Shown: positions 8,547 through 17,723 of the stretch, one piece after another
Layout: each line of letters opens with the position of its first letter
Numbering within the stretch: the stretch's first letter is position 1
Made by a program: the position numbers and the translations under genes
The notes under the pieces: generated by a model
Seen by the model: only the letters and a program-made list of their open reading frames with translations
Database searches by the model: none
What the model was told of the DNA's origin: nothing
From: Cyclobacterium sp.
GTDB lineage: Bacteria > Bacteroidota > Bacteroidia > Cytophagales > Cyclobacteriaceae
Reading direction: 5' to 3'
Length of the DNA: 64,000 nt
Assembly (NCBI RefSeq): GCF_014762705.1
Contig: NZ_JABURL010000051.1
Coordinates: 1-64,000 of the forward strand

Positions 8547-9185
8547 ATGAAAAAAAACATATTTTATTTAGCGAATGGTATTTCAGTGATTTTTATTTCC
8601 TATGAAGTTGTAGGATTGGAATTTGTATGGCTGTTTTTGTGCTTTGTCGCAGTCTTGTTTTTATTTTTTGTTTGGATAATCTCTTACTTCAGAAAAGTCA
8701 AGGGTATTTGGATTCAAATACCATTACGGTTAATTGGCATTTGTATTATTGGAGTGCTTGCATCATTATTCAGGCCCTATGAAGATTCGGCCCATTCTTT
8801 GGGCACTGAAAGGGAGCAATTGGAAAATGCCTATGTTACGGACCAGGCGGATAGAAAATATTTGAAATCCTATATCCCCTTTTTAAGTGGATTGAAAGAC
8901 AGGGATCAATCAAGGCTTAACCAGGTTAAAAGTATTTATGAACGGAATAAAAATCTGGACCCAATTGAAAAATTCTATGCTGCTTTTATCTTCCACCATA
9001 GCGCTGATAGCAAAGATTATAAAATAGCTTCAAAATTGGCTTCAGAAGCGGCAAAAGCCCGACACCTACAGAATCATTATCTGGTCCATTGGCTGAAAAA
9101 GGCAGCCTATGACCGGTGGATGGTATCGATGGGAAAACCAGAAAAGTACAATACCCAAAATAAATTCAGTATCGAAATCGATTGA
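8547..9185 (+). CDS. Membrane protein of unknown function
   Basis: A 212-residue protein with three hydrophobic segments near the N-terminus (about 5-22, 24-47 and 55-75), then a soluble helical domain of about 130 residues rich in Lys, Asp and Tyr, which could be a short TPR-like helical repeat (KFYAAFIFHH, ASKLASEAAKARHL). It begins 7 nt after the GIN-domain gene and is probably co-transcribed with it from the -24/-12 promoter at 7797. I do not recognise a named family. Confidence 0.75.
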   Translation: MKKNIFYLANGISVIFISYEVVGLEFVWLFLCFVAVLFLFFVWIISYFRKVKGIWIQIPLRLIGICIIGVLASLFRPYEDSAHSLGTEREQLENAYVTDQADRKYLKSYIPFLSGLKDRDQSRLNQVKSIYERNKNLDPIEKFYAAFIFHHSADSKDYKIASKLASEAAKARHLQNHYLVHWLKKAAYDRWMVSMGKPEKYNTQNKFSIEID

Positions 9186-9299
9186 TCATTTGCCTTGGTC
9201 ATTGTTGTTGAGATAGTATTTCATTGGTCGCGACAGGCAAGGCAGGAAAATCAACCGAGGCTAATAATATCCCATACCATTCATTTCAGACCACTTCTC

Positions 9300-11735
9300 C
9301 TATTCACTACGCAAAGATTTCACTGGATTCGCTAAAGCAGCCTTAATGGCCTCCTTGCCAACGGCCAACCAGGCTACCAGTAAAACCAATCCTCCTGCAG
9401 CCAAATAGGTCCAGATGGAAATATCTATCCGGTAAGCAAAGCCTTCCAACCATTGGTTCATCAGCCACCAGGAAATTGGGAAGGCAATGAAGGCTGACAA
9501 AAGCACCAACTTTATATACTCCCTGGAAAGCATGCTCACAATGGTGGATACATCCGCACCAAGAACCTTTCGGATTCCGATTTCCTTATTGCGTTGTTTT
9601 GCGGTAAACATAGCCAGCCCAAATAAGCCCAAACAGGCAACAAAAATGATCAAGCCTGAAAATACCATCAGGATGTATCCCATCCTTCGTTCTGCCTGAT
9701 AGGTTTGGTAATACCTTTCGTCCAAAAATGAGTACGCAAAGGGCTCCTCTGCAGCGAGTGTATTCCATTTCAATTTGATATCCTCCAGTAAGTTTCCTGG
9801 CTCATCGGTGTTGATCCTGGCGATGACAGCTCCATGACGGTTACCTTTCACCATTACCAATGGAAAGATGCGTTCATGCAGGGACCTGAAATGGAAATCT
9901 TTCACGATGCCAATGACCTGGTAATTTGTTTGGTTTCCCTCATTGTCATGGTGGGAAAGGGTCTTGCCCAGTGCATCTTCCTCCCAATTCAATGCCCGGG
10001 CCGCAGTCTCATTCAGAATAATGGAGGTTTGTTCGGAGCCAAATGCGTCCGAAAAATTTCTACCAGCTTCCAATTCCATGCCCAGGGTGGGTATGTAATC
10101 GGCATCTACATCATACCTCAAGGTTTTCACTTGCCTGCGGACGTCGCCATCCGGATACAAAAAGAAATTATTATTGAAGGATGGCCCTGAAGGCAGATAT
10201 CCTGAAATACTTACGTTGGCGACTCTTGAGTCCTGAAGCAGCTGTTGCCGGAATGCTTCAGTATTGTTTCCCAGGTACCGGGCATCTGGAAAAATCAAAA
10301 CCTGATCTTTGTTGTAACCCAGGTTTTTATTTTGGATAAATTCCAGTTGGTTGTAAACCACGATTGTGCCCATAATCAGTATTACAGACACGGCGAACTG
10401 GAATGTGACCAATCCGCTGCGCAAACTAAAGGATCGTTTGCCCATTCTGCCTGAGCCTGGGAAAAAGGACCCTTTCAGTACGGAAACAGGCTTGAAAGTA
10501 GAAAGGAAAAAAGCCGGATATATGCCGGCAAGTATCCCTACCATCAGTCCAAATAAAAGCAGGGCGGGTACAGTCCATAAGTTGGAAAAATACTGAATGT
10601 CTATGTCTTTTCCTGCAAGGTTATTAAATACGGGCAGCGATAATTTTACCAATGTCATGGCAATTAACAGTGCAAAAAGGCTCAATAGGGTGTATTCGGC
10701 CAGAAATTGCCCAACAAGTTGCTGCTTTTCTGACCCAAGTATTTTTCGAACACCCACTTCCCGGGCCCTTTTGCCGGCACTTGCTGTGGAAAGGTTGATG
10801 AAATTGATGCTGGCAATCAGGATCATAAAAAGGGCAATGGCCCCGGAAATGTAGATATACCTGATGTCCCCACCCGGTCCCAGTTCGCCCATCAAGTCAG
10901 AATGCAAATGAATGGAAGTGAGTGGCTGCAGGAACATGCCTATATTGTTTCCATCTTCCTTGAATTGATTGTAACTGATTCCCATGGCTTCTTCCAACTG
11001 TGGGCCCATGTATTTTTCGGCTACATGGGGAAGTTTAGCTTCCAGGTGTTTGTAATCATAGCCGGGTTGAAGCAATAGATAGGTATAAAATTCTGAAACC
11101 ATCCAGGATGGGTTTTTGGCTGGCGGGAAGGTCGCCATCGAAGCCAAAAGGTCAAAATGAAAATGGGAGTTGGCCGGCATATCTGCCATGACTGCCGTAA
11201 CGGTGAACAGGGCCCCGTCATCCCCGATCAACAGCTCTTTTCCAATTGGGTTCTCCCCCTTAAAATAGGTTTGTGCAGTAGATGCAGAAATGACAATGGT
11301 GTGGGGTTCTTTTAAAGCCTGAGCCGGATTCCCCTGGATCAATGGAAAGGTAAATACCTGGAAAAAATTGGCATCTGCAAAGGCAGCTGGTCTGTTTCGG
11401 AAAGCGCTGTTTCCGTAAATAACTTTTGGATTTCCCATTTTACGGATACGGGTAGCCTGCTCCACCTCAGGATAATCTGCCTTCAGGGCAGCTGCTACCG
11501 GGGGCATGACATGAGCTTCATTCATTGTTCCCCCCTGTACGGATCCACGAAAGACTACCCGAACAATGCGGTCTGCCTTGTCATGGAAACTGTCATACCC
11601 CAACTCGCTGATTATTGAAAGTAGGATCAGCAGGCAGGAGGCCATCCCAATGGCCAGCCCCAATATATTGATCGCAGTGAAAGTTTTGTCCCGAAGCAGA
11701 TTTCTTAGCGCAATTTTAATGTAGTTTTTTATCAT
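9300..11735 (-). CDS. ABC transporter permease, MacB/FtsX fused type (paralog 1)
   Basis: About 811 residues, counted from the second Met (11735); the upstream ATG at 11741 adds two. It has one N-terminal helix after the MIKNYIKIALRNL opening, a MacB-type periplasmic domain (about 45-240), three FtsX helices (about 285-420), another helix and a second periplasmic domain (about 440-670), then three final FtsX helices with AMFTAKQRNKEIGIRKVLGA, and the tail NPVKSLRSE. Such duplicated permeases lack their own ATPase gene. A type-B operator and -24/-12 promoter lies upstream (11881-11980). Whether it exports a substrate or performs mechanical work in the envelope cannot be seen. Confidence 0.93.
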   Translation of the reverse strand: MIKNYIKIALRNLLRDKTFTAINILGLAIGMASCLLILLSIISELGYDSFHDKADRIVRVVFRGSVQGGTMNEAHVMPPVAAALKADYPEVEQATRIRKMGNPKVIYGNSAFRNRPAAFADANFFQVFTFPLIQGNPAQALKEPHTIVISASTAQTYFKGENPIGKELLIGDDGALFTVTAVMADMPANSHFHFDLLASMATFPPAKNPSWMVSEFYTYLLLQPGYDYKHLEAKLPHVAEKYMGPQLEEAMGISYNQFKEDGNNIGMFLQPLTSIHLHSDLMGELGPGGDIRYIYISGAIALFMILIASINFINLSTASAGKRAREVGVRKILGSEKQQLVGQFLAEYTLLSLFALLIAMTLVKLSLPVFNNLAGKDIDIQYFSNLWTVPALLLFGLMVGILAGIYPAFFLSTFKPVSVLKGSFFPGSGRMGKRSFSLRSGLVTFQFAVSVILIMGTIVVYNQLEFIQNKNLGYNKDQVLIFPDARYLGNNTEAFRQQLLQDSRVANVSISGYLPSGPSFNNNFFLYPDGDVRRQVKTLRYDVDADYIPTLGMELEAGRNFSDAFGSEQTSIILNETAARALNWEEDALGKTLSHHDNEGNQTNYQVIGIVKDFHFRSLHERIFPLVMVKGNRHGAVIARINTDEPGNLLEDIKLKWNTLAAEEPFAYSFLDERYYQTYQAERRMGYILMVFSGLIIFVACLGLFGLAMFTAKQRNKEIGIRKVLGADVSTIVSMLSREYIKLVLLSAFIAFPISWWLMNQWLEGFAYRIDISIWTYLAAGGLVLLVAWLAVGKEAIKAALANPVKSLRSE

Positions 11736-11880
11736 CGTCAACAGCTAATGATTTTCTTTCAACTCAAGTTTAGCCTCCCTTATCTCTTTACCAACTTAAC
11801 AATAGGCAGCTCATTCATGATTAACCGACAACTTTTGTTAAGATCTGCTACTGCCTTAGCGAGGCTTGCAATTTATCATA

Positions 11881-11980
11881 TCTACTTCCATACCAGTAAA
11901 AAACATCTCCAAACAGCTGTTAAGGGCTGAAGTGGCTTTTTTGTGCTTTTTTATCGTACATTGTTGTTCGCTGGCGGGCA
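11881..11980 (-). promoter_or_regulatory. Site B: activator site and -24/-12 promoter of permease 1
   Basis: Read on the minus strand, the operator (11980-11955) is TGCCCG-ccag-CGAACA-acaa-TGTACG. After 59 bp comes TGGTAT-ggaag-TAGAT starting at 11895. The -24/-12 segment is nearly the same as that of permease 4 (TGGCAT-ggaag-TGGAA). The leader to the permease start is about 130 nt. The divergent gene at 12131 begins 150 nt from the operator, but I see no matching promoter on that side. Confidence 0.72.
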
Positions 11981-12130
11981 AAAGATTCCTTGCCCCCGTG
12001 GTGCATTTGCCCAAAAGCCTAAGGTTCGTTTCCTTCATGAGAATAGCCGTTAATTTCTTTTCCAACTTACAAATAATGGATTTTCAGAGATTAATCCGTT
12101 AGTTGTTAGACGTTTTATACTATTCTCTAA

Positions 12131-13075
12131 ATGGAATATTTTACAACCAAAAGGCATTTCTTTCGATTTTATATTTTACTTGTCCTGGTGCTTCTGCTAA
12201 TGGGCGGAGTAGGTATTTATTTTATCCAGGATTTCTATGGAAAGTGGGGAACACCTGATTTTGAAGTTGGGGATTATCTTTTGTTGTTTTTGGGTGGTTT
12301 TATGGTAATGTTTGCGGTTTTCTTTTTGATCATGTATTTCAAAAATGCACCCATTATCAGGCTGCATCAGGATCGGATTGCATTTGGTAAAGAATCCTAT
12401 GATTTAAAGGAGGTAGCGGCTTTGGAAATGACAGGGAAATTTCCCTTTGGCTGGGGTATTTCTCTTCCTGAAGAAGGAGCTTGCCTTTCCTTCAAAGATG
12501 GCACAAAGAAATACATTTTCGACATGATGTATGCCAATGGACCGGAGTTGAAAGTGCTATTGGAAAGGAAAATTCACAATACATCTGCACCAAAAGCTGC
12601 TGGAATCAGGGATTTTAATACGCTTAGAAGCGAGGGTAAGAAACTTTTTAAGGGAAATCCTTTTTTCAATTTCAGGGCCTCAGTTTTATGGCTTATCATC
12701 GGAACTTTCCTATGGCATTTGCTTATAGATCCACCAAACCACAATGACGTATTTATTTTTCTTGCTTTGGTCGGAATCGTTTGGTTTCTTATTCTTGCCT
12801 TCGGTACGCATTACTTTGGCTTGACAAATGAATATTTTTTTGTTCATTACCACTACTTATTCTGGAAAAAACATGTTTATGCTTTAAGTGGTATTGAGGA
12901 GGTTGTATTTGAAAGTCCAGGCAAGGGGCCATATAGACTCAGGCTGATCACCCGGGATTACCAAACAAAAATTTATGCTGCCAGCACCCTGAAAACCAGG
13001 ACCTGGTTGAAGTTAAAAAAAGCATTGGAGCAGATGGAGGTTCAGGTGAGAAACGAGGCGTTTCCGGAAGGGTAA
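12131..13075 (+). CDS. Membrane protein with two PH-like cytosolic segments, unknown
   Basis: A 314-residue protein built as two similar halves. Each has a pair of hydrophobic helices (about 13-33 and 46-67; about 180-195 and 203-222) followed by a beta-rich stretch of about 80 residues (IRLHQDRIAFGKESYDLKEV; YFGLTNEYFFVHYHYLFWKK) that resembles the bacterial PH-like domains found after paired helices. It is divergent from permease 1. I do not recognise a named family, and the PH-like assignment rests only on pattern. Confidence 0.7.
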   Translation: MEYFTTKRHFFRFYILLVLVLLLMGGVGIYFIQDFYGKWGTPDFEVGDYLLLFLGGFMVMFAVFFLIMYFKNAPIIRLHQDRIAFGKESYDLKEVAALEMTGKFPFGWGISLPEEGACLSFKDGTKKYIFDMMYANGPELKVLLERKIHNTSAPKAAGIRDFNTLRSEGKKLFKGNPFFNFRASVLWLIIGTFLWHLLIDPPNHNDVFIFLALVGIVWFLILAFGTHYFGLTNEYFFVHYHYLFWKKHVYALSGIEEVVFESPGKGPYRLRLITRDYQTKIYAASTLKTRTWLKLKKALEQMEVQVRNEAFPEG

Positions 13076-13083
13076 ACCTTCAT

Positions 13084-13251
13084 TTAAAGCTCCGTCAAAA
13101 ATTGTACATAGTTGTCAGGGGTGATAACCGCTGTCGCCGTTTCTGGATATGCATTTAGAAAAGATTTGGAGAAGTTCTTTCTCGCTTCTCTGTTCCATTT
13201 GAATGGATAAGCATTGAAGTTGTCTAATAACCCAATAGATTTTTCAGAAAT
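13084..13251 (-). pseudogene. Possible C-terminal remnant of a DUF4143-type ATPase
   Basis: The minus strand has an open stretch of 55 codons ending at TAA 13084-13086, bounded upstream by a stop and without ATG. Its translation, including REARKNFSKSFLNAYPE and TAVITPDNYVQFLTEL, resembles the extreme C-terminus of AAA ATPases with a DUF4143 tail. I take it as the end of a gene whose rest was lost, lying next to a toxin-antitoxin pair. The family match is from memory and uncertain. Confidence 0.35.
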
Positions 13252-13273
13252 TTACTTTTCCCTATCTGCGTCA

Positions 13274-13320
13274 TTTGAAATGTGTATGACATTGTCGTAT
13301 CTTTACACATAAAAATTATA
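13274..13320 (+). promoter_or_regulatory. Promoter and likely operator of the vapBC-like pair
   Basis: TTTG at 13274-13277, then 20 nt, then TATCTTTA at 13298-13305, fits the Bacteroidota -33/-7 promoter (TTTG, N19-21, TAnnTTTG). The spacer carries dyads: TGTGTA at 13281 with TACACA at 13304-13309, and GAC-att-GTC between them. This is a plausible autoregulatory site for the RHH antitoxin. Confidence 0.6.
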
Positions 13321-13325
13321 TCAAT

Positions 13326-13517
13326 ATGCGAACGAATATTGAATTGGACGATGAACTTGTTCAACAGGCACTGAAAATCAGTAAATTAAAGACAAAGAAG
13401 GATATTGTTCACGAAGCATTGAAACAATATGTGGCTTCGTTGAAAAAAAAACAGTTATTGTCACTTCGTGAGAAGAATACGTGGATCGGTGATTTAGGGC
13501 AAATGCGGGAAGTATGA
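13326..13517 (+). CDS. VapB-type ribbon-helix-helix antitoxin
   Basis: A 63-residue protein opening with the RHH strand MRTNIELDDELVQQAL, then the helix KTKKDIVHEALKQYVASL, and a basic C-terminal tail that should bind the toxin (LREKNTWIGDLGQMREV). This is the DUF2191/VapB type. Its stop overlaps the start of the PIN-domain gene (ATGA, 13514-13517), the usual coupled layout of type II toxin-antitoxin pairs. The dimer would bind the upstream dyad. Confidence 0.9.
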   Translation: MRTNIELDDELVQQALKISKLKTKKDIVHEALKQYVASLKKKQLLSLREKNTWIGDLGQMREV

Positions 13518-13921
13518 ATGAACCCATTCTTTTTGATACCTCAGTATGGATTGATTTTCTAAATAAAAAAAGTACACCAGCAGCCAATTTGCTAGCGCAT
13601 TTTATTGAGGAGGATATGGAAGTTTTGCTGACACCAACCATTTTACAGGAGATTCTGCAAGGTATACGGGATGATTATAAATATCTACAAGTTAAAGAAA
13701 TGCTTTCCTATTTTACCATGTTGGATTTACCTGCCGTTCAGGCAGCGATCGGAGCTTCCGATTTATACAGGTCTTTACGAAAGAAGGGGGCGACCGTAAG
13801 GAAAAGTAATGATTGTCTTATTGCCTTTTATGCACTTGAATTTTCATGTTCGATGGTACATGATGACACTGACTTCGATCTTATAAGCAAACATTTCGAT
13901 TTACAAATCTTGAAATTGTAA
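13514..13921 (+). CDS. VapC-type PIN-domain ribonuclease toxin
   Basis: A 135-residue PIN domain. The acidic residues expected for metal binding are visible: D8 in LFDTSVWIDFL, E45 in TPTILQEILQG, D98 in RKSNDCLIAFYAL, and the last Asp in VHDDTDFDLISKHF. Family members cut tRNA or rRNA. It overlaps its antitoxin by 4 nt. All catalytic positions look intact, so the pair is probably active. It sits between the permease genes with other accessory genes. Confidence 0.92.
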   Translation: MNEPILFDTSVWIDFLNKKSTPAANLLAHFIEEDMEVLLTPTILQEILQGIRDDYKYLQVKEMLSYFTMLDLPAVQAAIGASDLYRSLRKKGATVRKSNDCLIAFYALEFSCSMVHDDTDFDLISKHFDLQILKL

Positions 13922-14083
13922 TTTTTTTAAAATAGGGAAAAACTGATAGAGGTTTACCTAAAATGCCAATTTTATTCCGGGAAATTTTATCAGCTTGATC
14001 TGTGGACAGGCTTGCAGGCCCGTTTGTGAAAACAGTCAGCTTCTTCGTCCAATTATGGATCAATCGGGCATAATGGAAAGCTA

Positions 14084-14764
14084 TTATTTTTTTAATATTT
14101 TATATAGCTGATCGACCGTCCTTTTCCCCACACCTGGCACTTTTAGAAGTTCCTCTTGCCTTGCCGTAAATACCCCATGAAGATTGCCGAATTTCATCAG
14201 CAGCCTTTCCGCCCGATCGACGCCTATCCCCGGAAAGCCTTCCAGAATGTGAATTCGTTGTTTAAGCAAGGCCTGACTCTTCCGTTTAAAAGGTACAGGC
14301 CGGTGGTAAAACCGCTGTTCCTCCAGCTTGTCTTTGGTAAGTTGTTTGAAGCATTGCAACATAACTGCTGCTGATTCCTTGGTGTTTTTAGTCCTCAATA
14401 TTGGGATTCGGAAAGACAAGGAGATGGATAACAAAATGCCTTGAATGGCCTGGGGTAAAAAGTCGGTTTGCTTAAAATCCCTTTTCCTTCCCTCCAGCAT
14501 TAAGCAGGCAGGCACCTTGCTTTTGGACAGTTTTTTAGCTTGTTGGAACAACCGACCATCTTTTATGGATTTGCAGAAATCAGGAATGGTCTTCCTTTCC
14601 ACCAGTAAATCGCAGTCAAGAAGATAGTCACCTACCAACAAACGTTGGCGATGGATAATCATGTTTCCCATTTTACAAAATGCCTCTTCCAGTGCAGGAG
14701 GTTCCCGGTCATCAATGCTGATTTGCAAAGGGAAGTAATAGGAGGATTTCAGTAGCCTGGACAT
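14084..14764 (-). CDS. ERCC4/XPF-type structure-specific nuclease
   Basis: A 226-residue protein with an ERCC4 nuclease domain (about 12-140): ISIDDREPPAL, then GDYLLDCDLLVERKTIPDF, giving the D...GDY...ERKxxxD pattern of XPF, Mus81 and Hef. Helix-hairpin-helix motifs fill the C-terminal 60 residues (LEGFPGIGVDRAERLLMKFG, LLKVPGVGKRTVDQLYKIL). Such proteins cut branched or flapped DNA. The architecture is standard for archaea and eukaryotes but patchy in bacteria. It is divergent from the DUF433 gene and may have been acquired with the surrounding accessory genes. Confidence 0.88.
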   Translation of the reverse strand: MSRLLKSSYYFPLQISIDDREPPALEEAFCKMGNMIIHRQRLLVGDYLLDCDLLVERKTIPDFCKSIKDGRLFQQAKKLSKSKVPACLMLEGRKRDFKQTDFLPQAIQGILLSISLSFRIPILRTKNTKESAAVMLQCFKQLTKDKLEEQRFYHRPVPFKRKSQALLKQRIHILEGFPGIGVDRAERLLMKFGNLHGVFTARQEELLKVPGVGKRTVDQLYKILKK

Positions 14765-14837
14765 AGAAAAATCAGCAATTCACTTCCTAATTTACAAATT
14801 AAACGGATTCGTTTAGGTGTTTGTGCCAGGGATTTTA

Positions 14838-15206
14838 ATGTTGCCTGAGAAGATTCTTAGGAATAATCCTTTGTCACTTATCTCCACTAATCCAGAAATA
14901 TATCATGGTACACTCAATAATCGTGGTACAAGATATGTAGTGTCTGCGATACTTGAATATCTTGAAGAAGGAGGAGGTTTAGATAAAATATTGGAAGAAT
15001 TCCCGGATTTAATTGGTGAAGATATTTTGGCCTGTATCGTGTATGCTTTGGCTTCCATGCAACCCAAAGACAGCTATTCGCTTCGCAGCGATTTAACAGG
15101 GTTTTCCAACGCTGTTTTTACCGTTTGCAGGGTCACAGTGAAAAATGCGACAAGAAATACCAGCAAAATAGGCAATAGCAAAATCCTCCAGTGGATATCC
15201 ATCTGA
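14838..15206 (+). CDS. DUF433 antitoxin-like protein running into a permease gene
   Basis: From ATG 14838 the first 75 or so residues are a complete DUF433 domain (ISTNPEIYHGTL..., RGTRYVVSAILEYLEEGG, GEDILACIVYALA). The frame then runs on for about 44 residues, antisense to the 3' end of the permease at 15074, overlapping it by 133 nt. Normal DUF433 proteins end near the point where the overlap starts. The usual DUF5615/PIN-like partner is absent. It looks like an orphan antitoxin whose original stop and partner were replaced by the permease gene. The GTG at 14817 is a less likely start. Confidence 0.6.
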   Translation: MLPEKILRNNPLSLISTNPEIYHGTLNNRGTRYVVSAILEYLEEGGGLDKILEEFPDLIGEDILACIVYALASMQPKDSYSLRSDLTGFSNAVFTVCRVTVKNATRNTSKIGNSKILQWISI

Positions 15207-17515
15207 TAGGCATAATTTTGAAGCCAGCTTTTCAAGATAAAATAAACGAGCGGCAAGGTCATGACACTGGCTGCGGCGATCAGCAGGAAAAAATCCTTTG
15301 AAAGTAAGGTGATGATATGTATCATTGAGGCTCCGAGCACTTTGCGGATACCGATCTCTTTGGTTCGTTGTATGGTCATGTAAGAGGCAAGACCAAACAG
15401 TCCCAGGCAGGCAATTAGGATGGCGAGACCGGCAAAAAGACTGAAAATTCTTGCAAAATTTTGTTCGGATAGATACTGATTGTTGAAGTAATCGTCGAGA
15501 AAAAAGTATTCAAAAGGACTATTTGGAAAGGCTTTTTCCCAAATTAGCTTTATTTCGCTTAAGGCTGTAGTATAATCATGGGAACGTATTTTCAGAGAAT
15601 AATACTCCCCCGCCCAGGGCGCATTGAGGTATTCCTTTAGTGCAAATACCATCGGTACCACTTCCTTATGAAGCGATTCCTGATTAAAGTCCCTGATCAC
15701 TCCGATAATTGTTTTGGCATGTTTATCTTCGTCAGATTCATGCCAGATAATGGTTTTTTGGGTGGCCTCTTCCGCATTTTTGAAACCAAGCTGGCGCATT
15801 GCAGTTTCGTTTAAGATCAAATTGCCACGGTCAGAAGTTACTTCCCGGGAAAAATTACGGCCTGCAAGGAAATCAGCGCCGTATAATTGAAAAAAATCTT
15901 CATCAATTGCGATGATATTTATGCCTTTGCCGCTTTCCGGCTGTGCGGGATGGTAAAACTGCCTCGCCCAACTCAGTTCCTTTCCGGGGATGCTTGAGGA
16001 AACGCTTGCATCTTGAATGTGGGGAAGCTTGCTCACTTCGTTCTTGAAAAAAACCAGATGCTGTTGATAAGTCGAATCTTTTATTCCCGGTCCTTTTACT
16101 ATCAGTGTTTGCTCCATATTCAATCCTTTATCCTGCTCCTTCATAAAGCTAAGCTGCTGGCGTACCCCCAAGGTACCGGCAATAAGGGCGATAGAAGCAG
16201 CAAATTGGAATACGATCAGTGCTTTCCTAATGGGGACACCCTGACTTGGGTTTTTTAAATGGCCCTTAATCATTTGTAAAGGTTGGAAAGATGACATGAT
16301 GTACGCAGGGTATAGGCCCGATAAAATAGTGCCTGTCAAAAACAACGCAGCTACCCCAATGCTTAATGCTGTAGATGGAGTGGGAGAAAAACCTACTTTT
16401 GTAAGGTTTTGGAAAATGGGCATCATGAGATGCGAAATTGCAATAGCCAAAATAGCGGCTAGTCCGTTGAGCAGGAAAGAACCAGTCATAAATTGAGCGA
16501 TCAATTGTCCTTTACTGGATCCCACCACTTTTCTAATGCCCATTTCTTTCGCCCGCTCAACAGATTTGGCAATGGTCAGGTTCACGTAGTTGATCCAGGC
16601 GATAATTAAAATAAAAATAGCAATAAGGGTAAGGAACCGAACCATGTTTCGGCTTCCGTTGGGTTCAGCCTCGGCCTCCAGGTGGGAGTCCAGGTGGATG
16701 TCTTGTATGGGCTGTAGATTTAGCGTAGAGGTGTAACCTGAATTGCGCCATTCGGTCAAACTTTCCCCCAGATACTTTTCCATTACATCTAAAAACTTCC
16801 CTTCAACTACGGCCAGATTGCTCTGAGGAGTTAGTTCCACGTAATTGTAAAAATTGCCCCAATCCCAGTTATCATCCAGGTTCCAGGGAATCGAATTAAA
16901 AGAGATGATAAAATCAGTATGCACATGGGAGTTATCGGGAATATTTTCAAATATTCCGCTAACCTTTAATTGGGTATTTCCCCGGTCACCCATATAAAAG
17001 GTAAGTTCTTTTCCCAGACCATCCTGCCCCGGAAAATACTTATCTGCCATCTCCATGGATATGACCACGTTGTTAGGTTGGGTAAGTGCCTGATCCTGAT
17101 AGCCATGAACCATTTTATAGGAGAACAGGTCGAGAAATGCCGCATCTGCATAGTACACCTTGTCTTCATGAAAACTCCGCGCATCTACCTGCATCACCGG
17201 GTCTGACATCAGTGGGCCGCTATGGACCAATCGCGCACTGTTTTTTACTTCGGGAATTTCCCTGAGCAGGGCAGGGGCAAGTGCAGGGACTGTTTGCGCC
17301 CTTTTTCCGACCATTTCACCATTGAGATAGGCATAATCGACAACCCGGTAGACTGACGGTTTGCGGAAATCATCATAACTCAGTTCAAAGGTAACATACT
17401 TCAGAATAAGCAGACCCGCTGCCATCGCAATGGCCAGTCCCACAATGTTGATAATGCTGAATACCTTGTTTTTCCTAAGGTTGCGGTAGGCGATTATTAG
17501 ATGATTTTTCCACAT
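15074..17515 (-). CDS. ABC transporter permease, MacB/FtsX fused type (paralog 2)
   Basis: 813 residues beginning MWKNHLIIAYRNLRKNKVF. It has the same layout as the other permeases here: helix, MacB-type periplasmic domain, three FtsX helices (with ERAKEMGIRKVVGSSKGQL), a second periplasmic domain, three FtsX helices (MTIQRTKEIGIRKVLGASM) and the tail NPVKSLRSE. A strong operator and -24/-12 promoter lies at 17622-17723, the best sigma-54 match of the five. Its 3' end overlaps the DUF433 ORF on the other strand. Pairwise similarity to the other permeases is obvious at both FtsX motifs but low in the periplasmic domains. Confidence 0.93.
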   Translation of the reverse strand: MWKNHLIIAYRNLRKNKVFSIINIVGLAIAMAAGLLILKYVTFELSYDDFRKPSVYRVVDYAYLNGEMVGKRAQTVPALAPALLREIPEVKNSARLVHSGPLMSDPVMQVDARSFHEDKVYYADAAFLDLFSYKMVHGYQDQALTQPNNVVISMEMADKYFPGQDGLGKELTFYMGDRGNTQLKVSGIFENIPDNSHVHTDFIISFNSIPWNLDDNWDWGNFYNYVELTPQSNLAVVEGKFLDVMEKYLGESLTEWRNSGYTSTLNLQPIQDIHLDSHLEAEAEPNGSRNMVRFLTLIAIFILIIAWINYVNLTIAKSVERAKEMGIRKVVGSSKGQLIAQFMTGSFLLNGLAAILAIAISHLMMPIFQNLTKVGFSPTPSTALSIGVAALFLTGTILSGLYPAYIMSSFQPLQMIKGHLKNPSQGVPIRKALIVFQFAASIALIAGTLGVRQQLSFMKEQDKGLNMEQTLIVKGPGIKDSTYQQHLVFFKNEVSKLPHIQDASVSSSIPGKELSWARQFYHPAQPESGKGINIIAIDEDFFQLYGADFLAGRNFSREVTSDRGNLILNETAMRQLGFKNAEEATQKTIIWHESDEDKHAKTIIGVIRDFNQESLHKEVVPMVFALKEYLNAPWAGEYYSLKIRSHDYTTALSEIKLIWEKAFPNSPFEYFFLDDYFNNQYLSEQNFARIFSLFAGLAILIACLGLFGLASYMTIQRTKEIGIRKVLGASMIHIITLLSKDFFLLIAAASVMTLPLVYFILKSWLQNYAYQMDIHWRILLLPILLVFLVAFFTVTLQTVKTALENPVKSLRSE

Positions 17516-17621
17516 TTTTTTGATCGGTTATCAGGATGCTTCAGGACTACATGCAGCAAGCTTCCACCTGGATAAGGCTTTTCAAACAGGATAGGTCAAT
17601 TTCTTCCAATATAAACAGATC

Positions 17622-17723
17622 TGCTACATCTGTGCCATCGAAAAAAGTACTAAAACGGCTGGAATGCTAAATTCTACCAAGTTATAGAAAATCAATTCGG
17701 ACAAAACCGTCCGTTTTCGGGCA
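17622..17723 (-). promoter_or_regulatory. Site D: activator site and -24/-12 promoter of permease 2
   Basis: On the minus strand, the operator (17723-17698) reads TGCCCG-aaaa-CGGACG-gttt-TGTCCG. After 60 bp comes TGGCAC-agatg-TAGCA at 17637-17622, close to the sigma-54 consensus TGGCAC-N5-TTGCA. The leader to the start codon is about 95 nt. The rest of the 447-base gap up to 17962 shows no gene. Confidence 0.8.
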
